A stretch of DNA of 64,000 nt, from NCBI GenBank assembly GCA_016584305.1, contig JACEEZ010001805.1, positions 62,001 through 126,000 of the forward strand. The letters are read 5' to 3'. Position numbers and translations under genes: made by a program. The notes below the pieces were generated by a model. It made no database searches, had not been told where the DNA came from, and worked only from the letters and a program-made list of their open reading frames with translations. Positions 21,519 through 31,136 of this stretch are shown here, in pieces; within the stretch, counting starts at the first letter, position 1; the number at the start of each line of letters is the position of its first letter. The DNA comes from Chionoecetes opilio. Its lineage: Eukaryota > Arthropoda > Malacostraca > Decapoda > Majidae.

Positions 21519-21985
21519 GGGAGGCGATGGCCGAGTGGTTGGCATCTTGGAGTGGTGAGCTCGATGTCCCGAGTTCGAATCCTGCCGGGGACAACTCTTT
21601 CAACCTTCATAATGCAGTTGACAAGAGCCTGGTAGGTGAGCAGAAGGTCCTGAGTTCAAGTCCCACCAAAGAGCAATTGTCAAATCCAACGTCAAGTGGC
21701 CAAAGAAACCCGCATAAGGCATAACTGTTCTTCCGACTGCGACTACAAGTGTGGCGTAGGAAGCACCAGGTGGCAGCATGAGCCTGACTGAAGATCCGAA
21801 CATCACAGAAAATGGGATCTTCACCTATAGATCACAGGTGTCCCTATAAAAATCCAGCCTGCGCCACTAATGGGCGAGGGCCAACCATCACGACCCTCCA
21901 GAATGTGCAGTGGCGAACCATCTGAGCTCTCAAAGAATAAATAGCCTACAGGCACTATAGGTTCCAATGTAGACAAAAAATAGTA
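21519..21985 (+). mobile_element. tRNA-derived SINE, family 2
   Basis: Head GGCGATGGCCGAGTGGTTGGC (A box) and CCGAGTTCGAATCCTG (B box), class II tRNA-like. A second B-box-like motif (CTGAGTTCAAGTCCCACC) follows, suggesting a dimeric head. The body shares CTATAAAAATCCAGCCTGCGCC with family 1. Relatives at 26659 and 50316. Confidence 0.85.
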
Positions 21986-22015
21986 GAGGCTATACAGTTA
22001 CCTGGAGTAGGTACA

Positions 22016-22960
22016 ATAAACCCTCTCTTCAACGAACCAATTGGGGGGAAGGAAGGGGGTGACGTTACATCTGAAAGTCCGTTATATCCGAGGAATCCAA
22101 ACTTTTCTCATATAACAAGCTTTGTTCGTTATATGAGGTGAAAGTTCGCTATTTCCGACCATTTACCTGTCAGGCAACGTGGTGAGGCACGGAAGGACGT
22201 GAGAGGAAGTGTTTACAGTCAAGCAGACAAAGCTTGACTGATCAGCGAGCAGCCGTGCGCTGCCCCCGACCAACTTGTGTGTACATGTTTGGTCTTGTGT
22301 GCTCACAGCCACCGACCAACCTGTGTGTACATGTTCGGCTGGCCCACCACCGAACCAAACCCCACATTTACCGAACATATTCGGTAAATCCCCACATATA
22401 TCGGACTGGCAGAAAAAGTTTTGAAGCAGAAATTGGATATATAGAGGTCCATAAAAGCGAGTGTTTACTTTAGTTCCCTTACTGTAGTTCCTTTTTCCTT
22501 TGTCTTCTCCGGACATATTATATCTCTTAGCACTATATCCCAATGCTACATAAGCCAATGGTTCAGATTGGCTGTACAAATAGGAGGCAGGACAAGCAAG
22601 GAGTCTTGCATGCATGTGTTATTGCGTATGTGTGTGTGTCGATCAGCTGACAGGGAGACAATGCATTGTTGCTCCTCCCTCTCATCCATCCAACACAGCA
22701 GGGCAGTGATAACCATGGTGGAGGGATTTCCCTGTATGCGTGTAGTATTTTTGATGGCTGCATGTACGTAAGCATACAAACTTTCATCTAATGTAACAAA
22801 CAAAATTCATTATACATGGAAATGGTCGGAAATAGTGAACTTTCACCTCAAATAACGAACAAAGTTTGTTTTATGCAAAAAGTTTGGATCCCTCGGATAT
22901 ATCAAACTTTCGGATATAATGTCACTCTTTCCCCCAATTGGTTTGTTATAGTGAGGGAGT
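22016..22960. mobile_element. Non-autonomous element with long inverted ends
   Basis: Long imperfect inverted ends: CGAACCAATTGGGGG, CCGAGGAATCCAAAC and GGTGAAAGTTCGCTATTTCCG on the left return reversed on the right (CGGAAATAGTGAACTTTCACC, GGATCCCTCGG, CCCCCAATTGG). The centre has no recognised protein. Ends are approximate. Confidence 0.65.
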
Positions 22961-23717
22961 TAAAGGCATATGTATGGGTATGATAGGTATGTGTGTGGCA
23001 CATTGCATTGCAATTGCATTAATTCTGGATCAGCGAGTGTTGAGAAGCTGGTAGGTTTATTGAGAGATCACTTTGTATATTTCCATCTCTTATAAATAGA
23101 TGGTAACATAATAGATATTTATATAGAGTAGTTATATTATCAGTTTATTCTATGGTAGAAACATTACTTGCTCCTTACTATATGTTTAGTATTGGAGCAG
23201 ATGTATATGAGTCTACGAGTAGTTGACACCTGCATGACAGAGGGAGCGGGAGCTCACCGCCAGCAACTAGAGACGGGAGAGCGGTGTTAACCTGTGTCAG
23301 GGGAGGTAACGGAGATTGGCTCAGGGACTCCTGCCCATTTCGTCATTTGTATATAATATCGGTGTAGATTTGCACAATTATACTACCTCAACTACCCTCG
23401 TGTCTCACTACGTCCTCACGAAACCATCCATTTACTTTCCAGCCTATACAGTGATTGAAACATGTGTTCATTGACATTACTCATCCCCGGCTTTCAGGGT
23501 GAGTACCTATGTGAGTAGATTTACTCGCAAAAAGGAATAACCAGAACAAGGGTTTACTGTATACTAAATTGGGTTCCTAGAAAAAGTTTGGGTTTACTTT
23601 TTCAAATGAAAACTTGGGCAACTCCCAGGATAGGAACTGGTAAACCATCCTAGGTTTCACATCCAAATCTTGTGATGTCAGTTGACTCATTTGGTGGGGT
23701 TAATAGTCAGCCACTTT
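22961..23717. other. Unassigned sequence
   Basis: AT-rich sequence without an identifiable repeat pair or coding motif. Confidence 0.4.
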
Positions 23718-24008
23718 TCACAGCATCACTAGTAAGAGGGCCACCCTCCTGTGCTGTAACAGGCTAGTCATTGTTGGAGGAAGGGCCATCATTTTGGGGT
23801 TTGGGGTTCCTGGTAGCTGACCATACAAATGAAGAAGAAAGGGTTTTGCTGCTTCTAGCAAATCATCTTCTCTGGCATCCACCTCGCACAGCACTTCAGC
23901 CAAGTCTGGGAAGTCACCTGCCAGCAATACTGAGTGAGCTGACCTCACCCTTGCCATATGGAAATAAGGTTGTGGTTGTGTTGCACCTACTGAGGGCTGG
24001 CATGCCAA
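23718..24008 (-). pseudogene. Possible fragment related to the Academ-like protein
   Basis: The minus-strand frame includes EDDLLEAAKPFLLHLYGQLP, resembling DEIARIGELFLLQLYGAVP in the element at 31137-33736. Only this short block is shared and no TIRs were found. Confidence 0.35.
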
Positions 24009-24069
24009 GGAGTTGCAGACACTTTCAATTTAGGTCAGTACATGTTGCATTGATATCCGTAACACTCTG

Positions 24070-24374
24070 TGTCGCCTCCGTGGTGTAGTGGCTAGAGCGC
24101 CTAGCTACGAATCTGTGGGCCCTGGTTTGAATCCGGACAGGGCAAGTCGGCTGCCAGCTTACCCAGCTGTTCATCTTTTCTTTCCGAGATGGTCGATAAA
24201 TGGGTACCTGGGGAAACCTGGGGAAGGTAACAGTGGTAACCCGGATGTCACACTAGCCCTGTGTCCCGGAGTAACGGGTTCTTACTCACCACAGAAGGCT
24301 TAAAGGCTAATGCAACGGAGATGAGCACCGAGGCCACGCGTAGTATAGCGTATGCACCCATCTTTACCTTACTC
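24070..24374 (+). mobile_element. tRNA-derived SINE, family 3
   Basis: Head GCCTCCGTGGTGTAGTGGCTAG (A box) and CCTGGTTTGAATCCGG (B box) of class I tRNA type. The body contains GGTCGATAAATGGGTACCTGG and GTGTCCCGGAGTAACGGG, with a CATCTTTACCTTAC tail. It differs from families 1 and 2. Confidence 0.85.
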
Positions 24375-24609
24375 GCCATCTGTTTTGCCGGAATGGGATG
24401 ATTGGGCGCTGCCGTTTGGGCGCCAGGCATTTTGGCTCCCGACTTTATGGCGCTAGAAAATAACATGTTCGTTTGATCGTCATTATTGAAATTTAAATCT
24501 TTAGAGATATAATCCTTTATATGTAAATAAGTTAAAACTTAATAACTAAAAAAAGAAATGTATCTTTATTTATATTATACCTTAAATAAAAAAGTTAAAA
24601 CGTTACTTT

Positions 24610-25335
24610 ATTTACTTTTGCATTTGGTAATTAATTATGAGCAAGGCTCCTCAAGTACTCAACAGCATCCATGTTTTCACATCTAAGAACAGTTTCATGT
24701 ATTCTATCTGCATCGCTATACTTTTTTGAATTTCTGCAGGGCTTTCATGCCCAGCCAGTAAACGTTAGTAATATGCATCTCTACCTTTCTGTACTTTACG
24801 CAGCCCAACTATTAATTTCCATATGGTGGGGCATTGCATGCTAAGTTCGCATTGTAATCGACAATGGGCTGCCTCCAAATGATTGTTTGTGCGGTCTTCC
24901 CCGTTTAAAGTTCTCTGATAAAGGTTCTAAGTCTCGGGGAGAAATAGAGCAGCTCGTCTTCCATTTCCTCTTCTGTTTTGACGACCAACATAAGTATCTT
25001 CAAACCAGTTGAGTAAACCTTGAAGTTCTTGTGGCAACTCTGTCGCTAGAGCATCCATATATTCGTCAATCTTGCTCAAAGGTATAAAGAAAGGCAAAGG
25101 CAATGATAATTTTGGCTTTTAACGCGAAATCTGGATCAGTGTTATACAGATGAGTGCAACCCAATCTAGCAAGATTTTTTTGCATATTTTGGGCTAAATT
25201 AAAAAAATATCCTTTTGTTTGACCGTCAGGGAATGATTCCTTCATAGCACTGCGCAGCTTGTTCAAAATTGCAGAAGCCCCCTCCCCCAAATATTTTGGC
25301 GTCAAAACGGCCGTCGCCAAATGAGCTGGCGCCAA
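24610..25335 (-). pseudogene. MULE-type transposase C-terminal fragment
   Basis: Minus strand: an N-terminal stretch (FFNLAQNMQKNLARLGC, ALKAKIIIAFAFLYTFEQD) then, after frameshifts, GLLNWFEDTYVGRQNRRGNG, the hallmark RTNNHLEAAHCRLQCEL and PTIWKLIVGLRKVQ, ending near LLAGHESPAEIQK. The RTNN..E..H block is typical of the C-terminal part of Mutator-like transposases in animals. The catalytic N-terminal half is absent. TTTTGGCGCC-type repeats flank both sides and may be remains of the element ends. Confidence 0.6.
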
Positions 25336-25369
25336 AATGGTTTTAGAGCCAAAACAGCTGCGCCAAAAC

Positions 25370-25865
25370 GTACCCCTCCCCTGTTTTGCACAGGTGCTTT
25401 TAATTTTTTAGTGGTCCTGTGTTCTCTCTTTTGGTTTAATGGTGATCTGAGGATTTTCAAAGGGCCTGCACATCATCTAGATGTTGATCTCACTTTAACG
25501 GTTCTTCTCTCATGATGATGCCCCGGCAAACTTGTGCTTGACCATCCCTTGCCAGCAAATTAGAAAATTAAACTTTTTATGTATTTAAAAAAATAACGTA
25601 CGCCTGGGTTGTTTTTGCTCTCGGAATGCCATCACAAACACACAACACCTACACCAGGAGAAGCAAAATCTTCAAAAGGTCTAGAATTCTGAAAAGGCCA
25701 CAAACTCCATAGTTAGTGGAGCAGACATAGCCATGAACTAAGGAGGACAGTGCTTGTAAGTGCATGAAGTGATAGTTATGTCACTGAGGCCATGCGGCAT
25801 TCAGCTGAACTACGCTCCTATTTTCTCTTTTGCTAGGAGATTTATAATTTGATTTTTATGTATCA
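25370..25865. other. Unassigned sequence
   Basis: Mixed unique-looking sequence. No motif or repeat pair recognised. Confidence 0.35.
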
Positions 25866-26541
25866 ACTAGCCGCAAAGCCGCCCTCCGGGCGGACTTTTT
25901 GGCTAGCTCCTGCGGAGGGCTATTGGTGGGCCTTCGGCCCACCACCTATTTGGTGGGTCTTCGGCCCACCAAACACAGACTCTCCAGATAGCCCCTTCTA
26001 ACTTTCCTGAATTCATGGATGTAGAAATGTATGTATTAACGCCAACCCATTCACATCACCCCCAACCCATTCACTCACCCATTACCCATCACCCCCCACC
26101 CATTCACTCACCCATTACCCATCACCCCCCACCCATTCACTCACCCATTACCCATCACCACACACCCATTCACTCACCCATTACCCATCACCCCCCACCT
26201 ATTCCCTCACCCATCACCCCCCACCCATTCACTCACCCATCACCCCACACCCATTACCCATTCACTCACCCATTACCCATCACCCTACATCAAGGTTTCC
26301 TCAATTCTCGCAACCCACATTTTTGTTTCACAATTCTCGCTAATAGGCTACTAAAATTAAAAAAAAAATTAAAGTGATCGGATCATCTCATAAGTGGGCT
26401 TATAATGTGCCCCTGGTCGAGCTGGTTCCAAAACTGTGCCATATGATATGATTGTGCCACGGGGGGCGGCACCTACTGCGGACACACACACACACACAGA
26501 CACACACACACAGACACACTTTTGCTTATATTATTATAGAT
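25866..26541 (+). repeat. Unclassified interspersed repeat with CCCATT minisatellite, copy 3
   Basis: CTAGCCGCAAAGCC start, GGTGGGCCTTCGGCCCACC stem, CCCATTCACTCACCCATTACCC units (about 26045-26280), (CA)n and TTGCTTATATTATTATAGAT end, as in copy 2. Confidence 0.8.
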
Positions 26542-26658
26542 TATTTTTGGCTACTAATGGATAAGGGTGAAAAAGGTGAGAATGTATACAGGTGAATTGG
26601 ATATGGAGAAGATTAGCAATGTATTTTGGCAGCTCTTAGATGGCATTTGATGGCAATT

Positions 26659-27140
26659 GGGGAGGCAGTGGTCGAGTGGTTAGCGTCTTGAAGTGATGAG
26701 CTCGCTGTCCTGAGTTCGAAACCTGGCGTTGGCAACTCTTTTGACCATCATGAATTAATGGCCGGAGGATTAAAACCTGGTAGTGGTGAGCACAAGGTCT
26801 CGAGTTCAAGTCCCGCCAGGAGCAACTGTTTCTTCCATTGTTGAGTGGCAGAAGATACCCATTTGCTATCCATCAACCTTAACCTCGACTGTGACTGCAA
26901 GTGTAGCGGAGGGCACCAGGGGGCAGCATGAGCCTTTACAAGTGTTACTATTGAAAAAATACAGCCTGCGCTACCACGGGCGAGGGCATCACAGCCCTCC
27001 AGAATGTGCAGGGCCAACCATCACAGCCCTCCAGAATGTGCAGGGCCAACCATCTGAGCCCTCAAGGAAAGAAGCTTAAAACCAAAGGAAGGAAGACAAT
27101 ACCCTTCATTCAGGCGCTTTAGGCTTCAACGTAAAGAAAA
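26659..27140 (+). mobile_element. tRNA-derived SINE, family 2
   Basis: GGCAGTGGTCGAGTGGTTAGCG and CCTGAGTTCGAAACC, then the second B-box-like CGAGTTCAAGTCCCGCC. The CCAACCATCACAGCCCTCC block is locally duplicated near 27000-27050. Confidence 0.85.
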
Positions 27141-27249
27141 AAAACATCACATATACAGTAAAACCCTTATAACTCGGCACGATAGGGGCTCTGGCCCTTG
27201 CCGAGTTATTCAATGTGCCGAGTTATTCAATGTCCTCCTCTGATTTGGG

Positions 27250-27294
<45 letters not shown>

Positions 27295-27315
27295 CTGTAA
27301 AAGCATAAAAAACTA

Positions 27316-27492
27316 CACCTTACCAATGAACGGGTAGAATGTGCTGGATTTGATATCAAACTCAGCACAAATAGCACACATGGACGCACCTGCATCCATC
27401 CTTGCCAGCACTTTCACCTTTTCCTGCAGGCTCAGGCTCTTCAATTTCATTCCCTTCCTGCTGGAGACACCCTTGCGTGATGGAGCTGACAT
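27316..27492 (-). pseudogene. Tigger/pogo transposase N-terminal fragment
   Basis: MSAPSRKGVSSRKGMKLKSL, then SLQEKVKVLARMDAGASMCA and ICAEFDIKSSTFYPFIGKV. This is the first DNA-binding helix-turn-helix of pogo-type transposases, about 60 residues, ending near the element's terminal region. The second HTH and DDE domain are absent, so it cannot catalyse transposition but may still bind DNA if translated. Confidence 0.75.
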
Positions 27493-28169
27493 CTTGATAT
27501 ACAGTACTGTATGATGTAATCCCAAAACACGTAAAATAGGTGGCAAATTAAGCAAAGATCGGGAACCAGTGCGTAGGCTGAGCCGTGTTTTTGTCGTCCA
27601 AGCACCGTCTTGGATTACGAAACCCAATCCAATAACACTTGCTGAAATGTGTGTTATACTACTCTGTGATATTGTTTGCAATGTTTTGCATTGATTATTA
27701 TTTCGGCTCCTACCAAGCTTGTTGTGTTTTTGAAGCAGAAACCAATCCTTTTTCAATTTCGACAAAAAACGGAATTCGTATCCAAGACGGTGCTTTGACG
27801 ACATAAACACGGCTCAGCAGCTGACAGCCTACACGCTGGTTCCCGACCTTTGCTTTACTTTGCCACCTATTTTACGTGTTTTGGGATTACATCATACAGT
27901 ACTGTATTTCAAGATGTCAGCTCCATCACGCAAGGGTGTCTCCAGCAGGAAGGGAATGAAATTGAAGAGCCTGAGCTTGCAGGAAAAGATCAAAAGGACA
28001 AAAATACGACTTTATGCGACTGACGATATGCAGAGTGTAAGCGAAGAGATGCAGTTATAACATCAATATGCCGAGATAAATTATTTTTTGCCAACTTTCT
28101 GTTTACATGTTCACAGAAGAGGTTGTGAGGGCATGATATGCCGAGTGAAAACCATGAGATGCAGTTTAG

Positions 28170-28483
28170 GTGAGGCGGTAGCAGAGTGGTTAGCGTCACC
28201 GAGTGGCGTTCTCGAAGACCCGAGTGAGACCCATAAATCCACTTGAAATCTTTTTGCACCGTCGAGTGGCCTAAGAACACCCACATGCCCTGTCCATTAA
28301 CTCTACCTTCGACTGTGAGTGCATGGGAGGACACGGGGCGGCATGAGCCTCTAATCACAGGCGTCACTATAACAATCCTGCCTGCGCCACCACGGGCGAG
28401 GGCCAACCATCACAGCCCTCGAGTGAGCCTCCAGGGCCTATCATTCCACCCCTGGAGCTCACTGCCTACATGTGCTATGGGCA

Positions 28484-28486
<3 letters not shown>
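28170..28486 (+). mobile_element. SINE family 1 inside the fold-back element
   Basis: GAGGCGGTAGCAGAGTGGTTAGCG head, body to CTACATGTGCTATGGGC. The fold-back copies at 41847, 42792, 53921 and 60938 hold the same SINE at the same point after GATGCAGTTTAG (reversed there). Confidence 0.85.
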
Positions 28487-28546
<60 letters not shown>

Positions 28547-28556
28547 TGTGGGTGTG

Positions 28557-28600
<44 letters not shown>
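28487..28600 (+). repeat. (GT)n microsatellite followed by poly-A
   Basis: About 75 bp of GT dinucleotides with one interruption, then about 36 A residues, at the SINE 3' end. Confidence 0.95.
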
Positions 28601-28602
<2 letters not shown>

Positions 28603-28679
28603 ATACATTAGTCTTTGCCATGCCGAGTTATATCAAATTCCGAGTTATACAGTGCCGAGTTATAAGGGTTTTACTGTAC

Positions 28680-29027
28680 ATCTGTAATTTCATTTTAAAG
28701 AGTCAAGCATTTATGGATGCACATAAAGAAGGAAGGGGCTGTTTTGCACTAAGGTCAAGCTCCTTTAATGTTGAATTGTTTAATCTGAAGAAGAGGGAGT
28801 TATGGAGACTGCTAATTTTTTTTTTTACGGAGATGCAAAATTTACAAAATTCTGTCTTTCTTTTTTAGTTGTGAAATTTACAAGATTGTTAATATCTCAT
28901 CCTTTCAATGTAAAATTTACAGGAAAGTAAAGTCTTTGCTTTAGATGTAAGATTTACAAGATTTGCTAAATTCTTTTCAACATATGAGATTTTAGAGGAT
29001 TGTTAGATGTTACCCTTTTCCTTTTAG
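28680..29027. other. AT-rich intronic sequence before exon B
   Basis: Contains loose repeats of AAATTTACAAGATT (28845-28980). No coding motif. Confidence 0.5.
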
Positions 29028-29101
29028 ATGCAAGAAGCTGTGCGGGATGCTCTACAAAAGGTGAATGTGGAAGACACGATGGATCATTTCCCCGAGAGAG
29101 G
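29028..29101 (+). CDS. Putative host exon B of the same unrecognised gene
   Basis: A 74-bp segment has a pyrimidine-rich acceptor (TTACCCTTTTCCTTTTAG, ending 29027) and a donor GTGAGC at 29102. It is open in the frame MQEAVRDALQKVNVEDTMDH then FPER plus two bases of the next codon. It begins in phase 0, matching the end of exon A. It leaves two bases that combine with the single leading base of exon C (55481) to give Gly. Such a chain of compatible phases across 50 kb of repeats supports one gene. The product is hydrophilic and helix-prone; the family is not recognised. Confidence 0.6.
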
Positions 29102-29459
29102 GTGAGCTGACTGCAAACTTGTCTGTCTGCCTGCTTGCTGCCTTCACTCACTATGGTGGCTTAGATTTCTATTTCTTGACTTTTTCTCTCATGTTACTTG
29201 CAGCGGTAAATGAAAGATGTATATTAAAGGCTGCTATTGGGCAGCAACAGTTTTTAACATGTAATAATGAAAGCATTCCTTATTTTCTAATATGAATTTA
29301 CATTAAATTTAGCTAGCAAATTTTATATCTGTAATTGAAGCCTATCCTACTTCTAACCATTCAGTTGAATTTGTCTTTGTGTCTCCTCAGTAATATTTCA
29401 AACACAACTACATAATCTCACCTTATATTTCCATACTTTTGACCCTCTCTGTGTCCTCC
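29102..29459. other. Intronic sequence
   Basis: AT-rich sequence with no recognised repeat or gene. Confidence 0.45.
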
Positions 29460-29829
29460 TAGACCATATCCCTTATTGTCTCAGTTATCTAAGAGAGCAG
29501 AGGCAGCCTGCTCTCTTGAGACAGCTCCTCTTACTACTTACACTAATCATACTTACTTAATCTAATCTTACACTCACACTACTGTACATACACTTTCTAC
29601 ACATACAGAGTGTATGTGTTAAATTAAAAATTTGTGGATCATGACGGAACTTAAAGTAGCCTCGGAGTCCCTGTCTGGGGATGGGACCACAAGTGTCCCC
29701 AGGTCGTACCAACCTAACAGTAAAGGCACGAGGTGTCTTGATACTTCCTCCAAATTTCTCTATATAAATTTCTGCAACATTTGTAATCTTAGAACTGACT
29801 TCCAATCTTAGAAACATCACATAACCTCT

Positions 29830-30299
29830 CTTCCTCTAAAACTCTTCTTTTCCTCACTGAAACCCAGGGACCTGTGGCTACTGACAGTAGTACTTTTTTT
29901 ATTCCCTGTCTATATTGTCATTTTCAAACCAAATCTTGCTGTCGTGTATATACGTACACCACGACTTCACTTGCTCTCGTACCCACAGCCTTGTAACTTC
30001 TGAATTTGCTTCTATCTGCCATTGACATCAGTTTCGTTTTTTCATTTATCTGTGCTGTGTATCTCACCTAACTCCTCAGACTGTAAAATTCTTCGACTTT
30101 TCAACTTCAAAAAAGGACATCTTAACACATTTTCCTTTTGCTGAAATCTCCATCTTGGGAATTTCAATGTTCACCACCAGCTTTAGCTATCATCCTCTTT
30201 CACTGACCAACCTGGTGATCAAGCCTACAGCTTTTCTATCCTCCAAGACCTAGAGCAGCTGGTGCAGCACCCTACCCGTATTCCTGACTGCCTTGGATA
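29830..30299 (+). pseudogene. Jockey endonuclease region
   Basis: Frames with shifts read LFLTETQGPVATDSSTF (the catalytic E-T of the endonuclease), VYIRTTTSLALVPTAL, SAIDISF, FICAVYLT, then LEQLVQHPTRIPDCLGY. This matches the endonuclease of Jockey elements, which nicks target DNA. Multiple frameshifts disrupt it. The next residues continue at 30973 (VLPKFKTF) after a Tigger-like MITE. Confidence 0.7.
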
Positions 30300-30301
30300 T
30301 A

Positions 30302-30970
30302 CAGTGGTACCTTGACTTACGAGTTTAATTCGTTCATTGATCGAGCTCGTAACTCAATTTGCTCATATATCAAATCAGTTTTCCTGATTGATATTAATTG
30401 AAATACCATTAATCCATTCCAGCCCCCAAAAAAACACCCCAATTTTTTGACGGTACCTATAGGACTGGACTGCACTCACCCTCCGCCATTTGCATTCACC
30501 AGTGCTTAAACTCTGTGTATCAGCTGTTGGAAACAGCTGTGGGTGGAACTGCCGCTAAACGTAGTGCACTCACCCTCCACCATTTGCATTCGCCAGTGTT
30601 TATACTCTGTGTATCAGCTGTTGGAAACAGCTGTGGGTGGAACTGCCGCTAAACGTACTGCACTCATCCTCCGCCATTTGCATTCGCCTGTGTGAGCACA
30701 ACACAACAGAGATGCTTCCACAGCGAGGTAACCACGTGAAGTGAACGAGTGAGACGCGGGATGCTGGGCGGATGTTGTGGCGTTCGTTGTGCCAACTAGC
30801 GGCGGCGTATCTGAAGCTCGCTCGTAACAAAAAAAAAAATCGTTCGTAACTCCTACGGATTTTCGATACTCGGATTTTGGCTCGCAACTCAAAGCAAAAA
30901 ATTGACCGAGCGACTGCTCGTAACTCTGAAAACTCGTAAGTTGGGGCACTCGTAAGTCAAGGTACCACTG
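30302..30970. mobile_element. Tigger-like MITE, CAGTGGTACCTTGACTTACGAG ends
   Basis: Perfect inverted ends CAGTGGTACCTTGACTTACG / CGTAAGTCAAGGTACCACTG beside TA. An internal tandem unit (CCGCTAAACGTA...CATTTGCATTCGCC) is repeated about three times at 30480-30690. No transposase. Confidence 0.9.
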
Positions 30971-31136
30971 TAGTACTTCCAAAATTCAAGACCTTTTCAA
31001 AAAAAATAAAAACCTTCAACTTATTCTGTTAAATTCTTCTCACCGTTGAGCTCCTCTGATTACAATCTTATTTCCGTAACTTGCCACCTCGCGACCCATC
31101 TAAGCAGAAGTGCTTCTGGCATTTCACCTCAGCTAA

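Larger units (their letters stand above)
27156..28676. mobile_element. Fold-back Tigger-like element (CAGTAAAACCCTTATAACTCGG), copy 1
   Basis: Flanked by TA with perfect CAGTAAAACCCTTATAACTC / GAGTTATAAGGGTTTTACTG ends. The interior is a large imperfect palindrome: a transposase N-terminus (MSAPSRKGVSSRKGMKLKSL) appears on the minus strand from about 27492 and on the plus strand from 27915, pointing outward. Both copies carry the LSLQEK helix-turn-helix start of pogo/Tigger transposases and neither has a DDE domain. The right arm contains SINE family 1, a (GT)n tract and poly-A. Confidence 0.85.

Noticed and set aside
21519..21600. Candidate tRNA genes with A and B boxes (also at 8688, 24070, 26659, 28170, 50316)
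   Set aside because: Each is fused to a conserved non-tRNA body with a repeat tail and occurs in many copies, so they are SINE heads.
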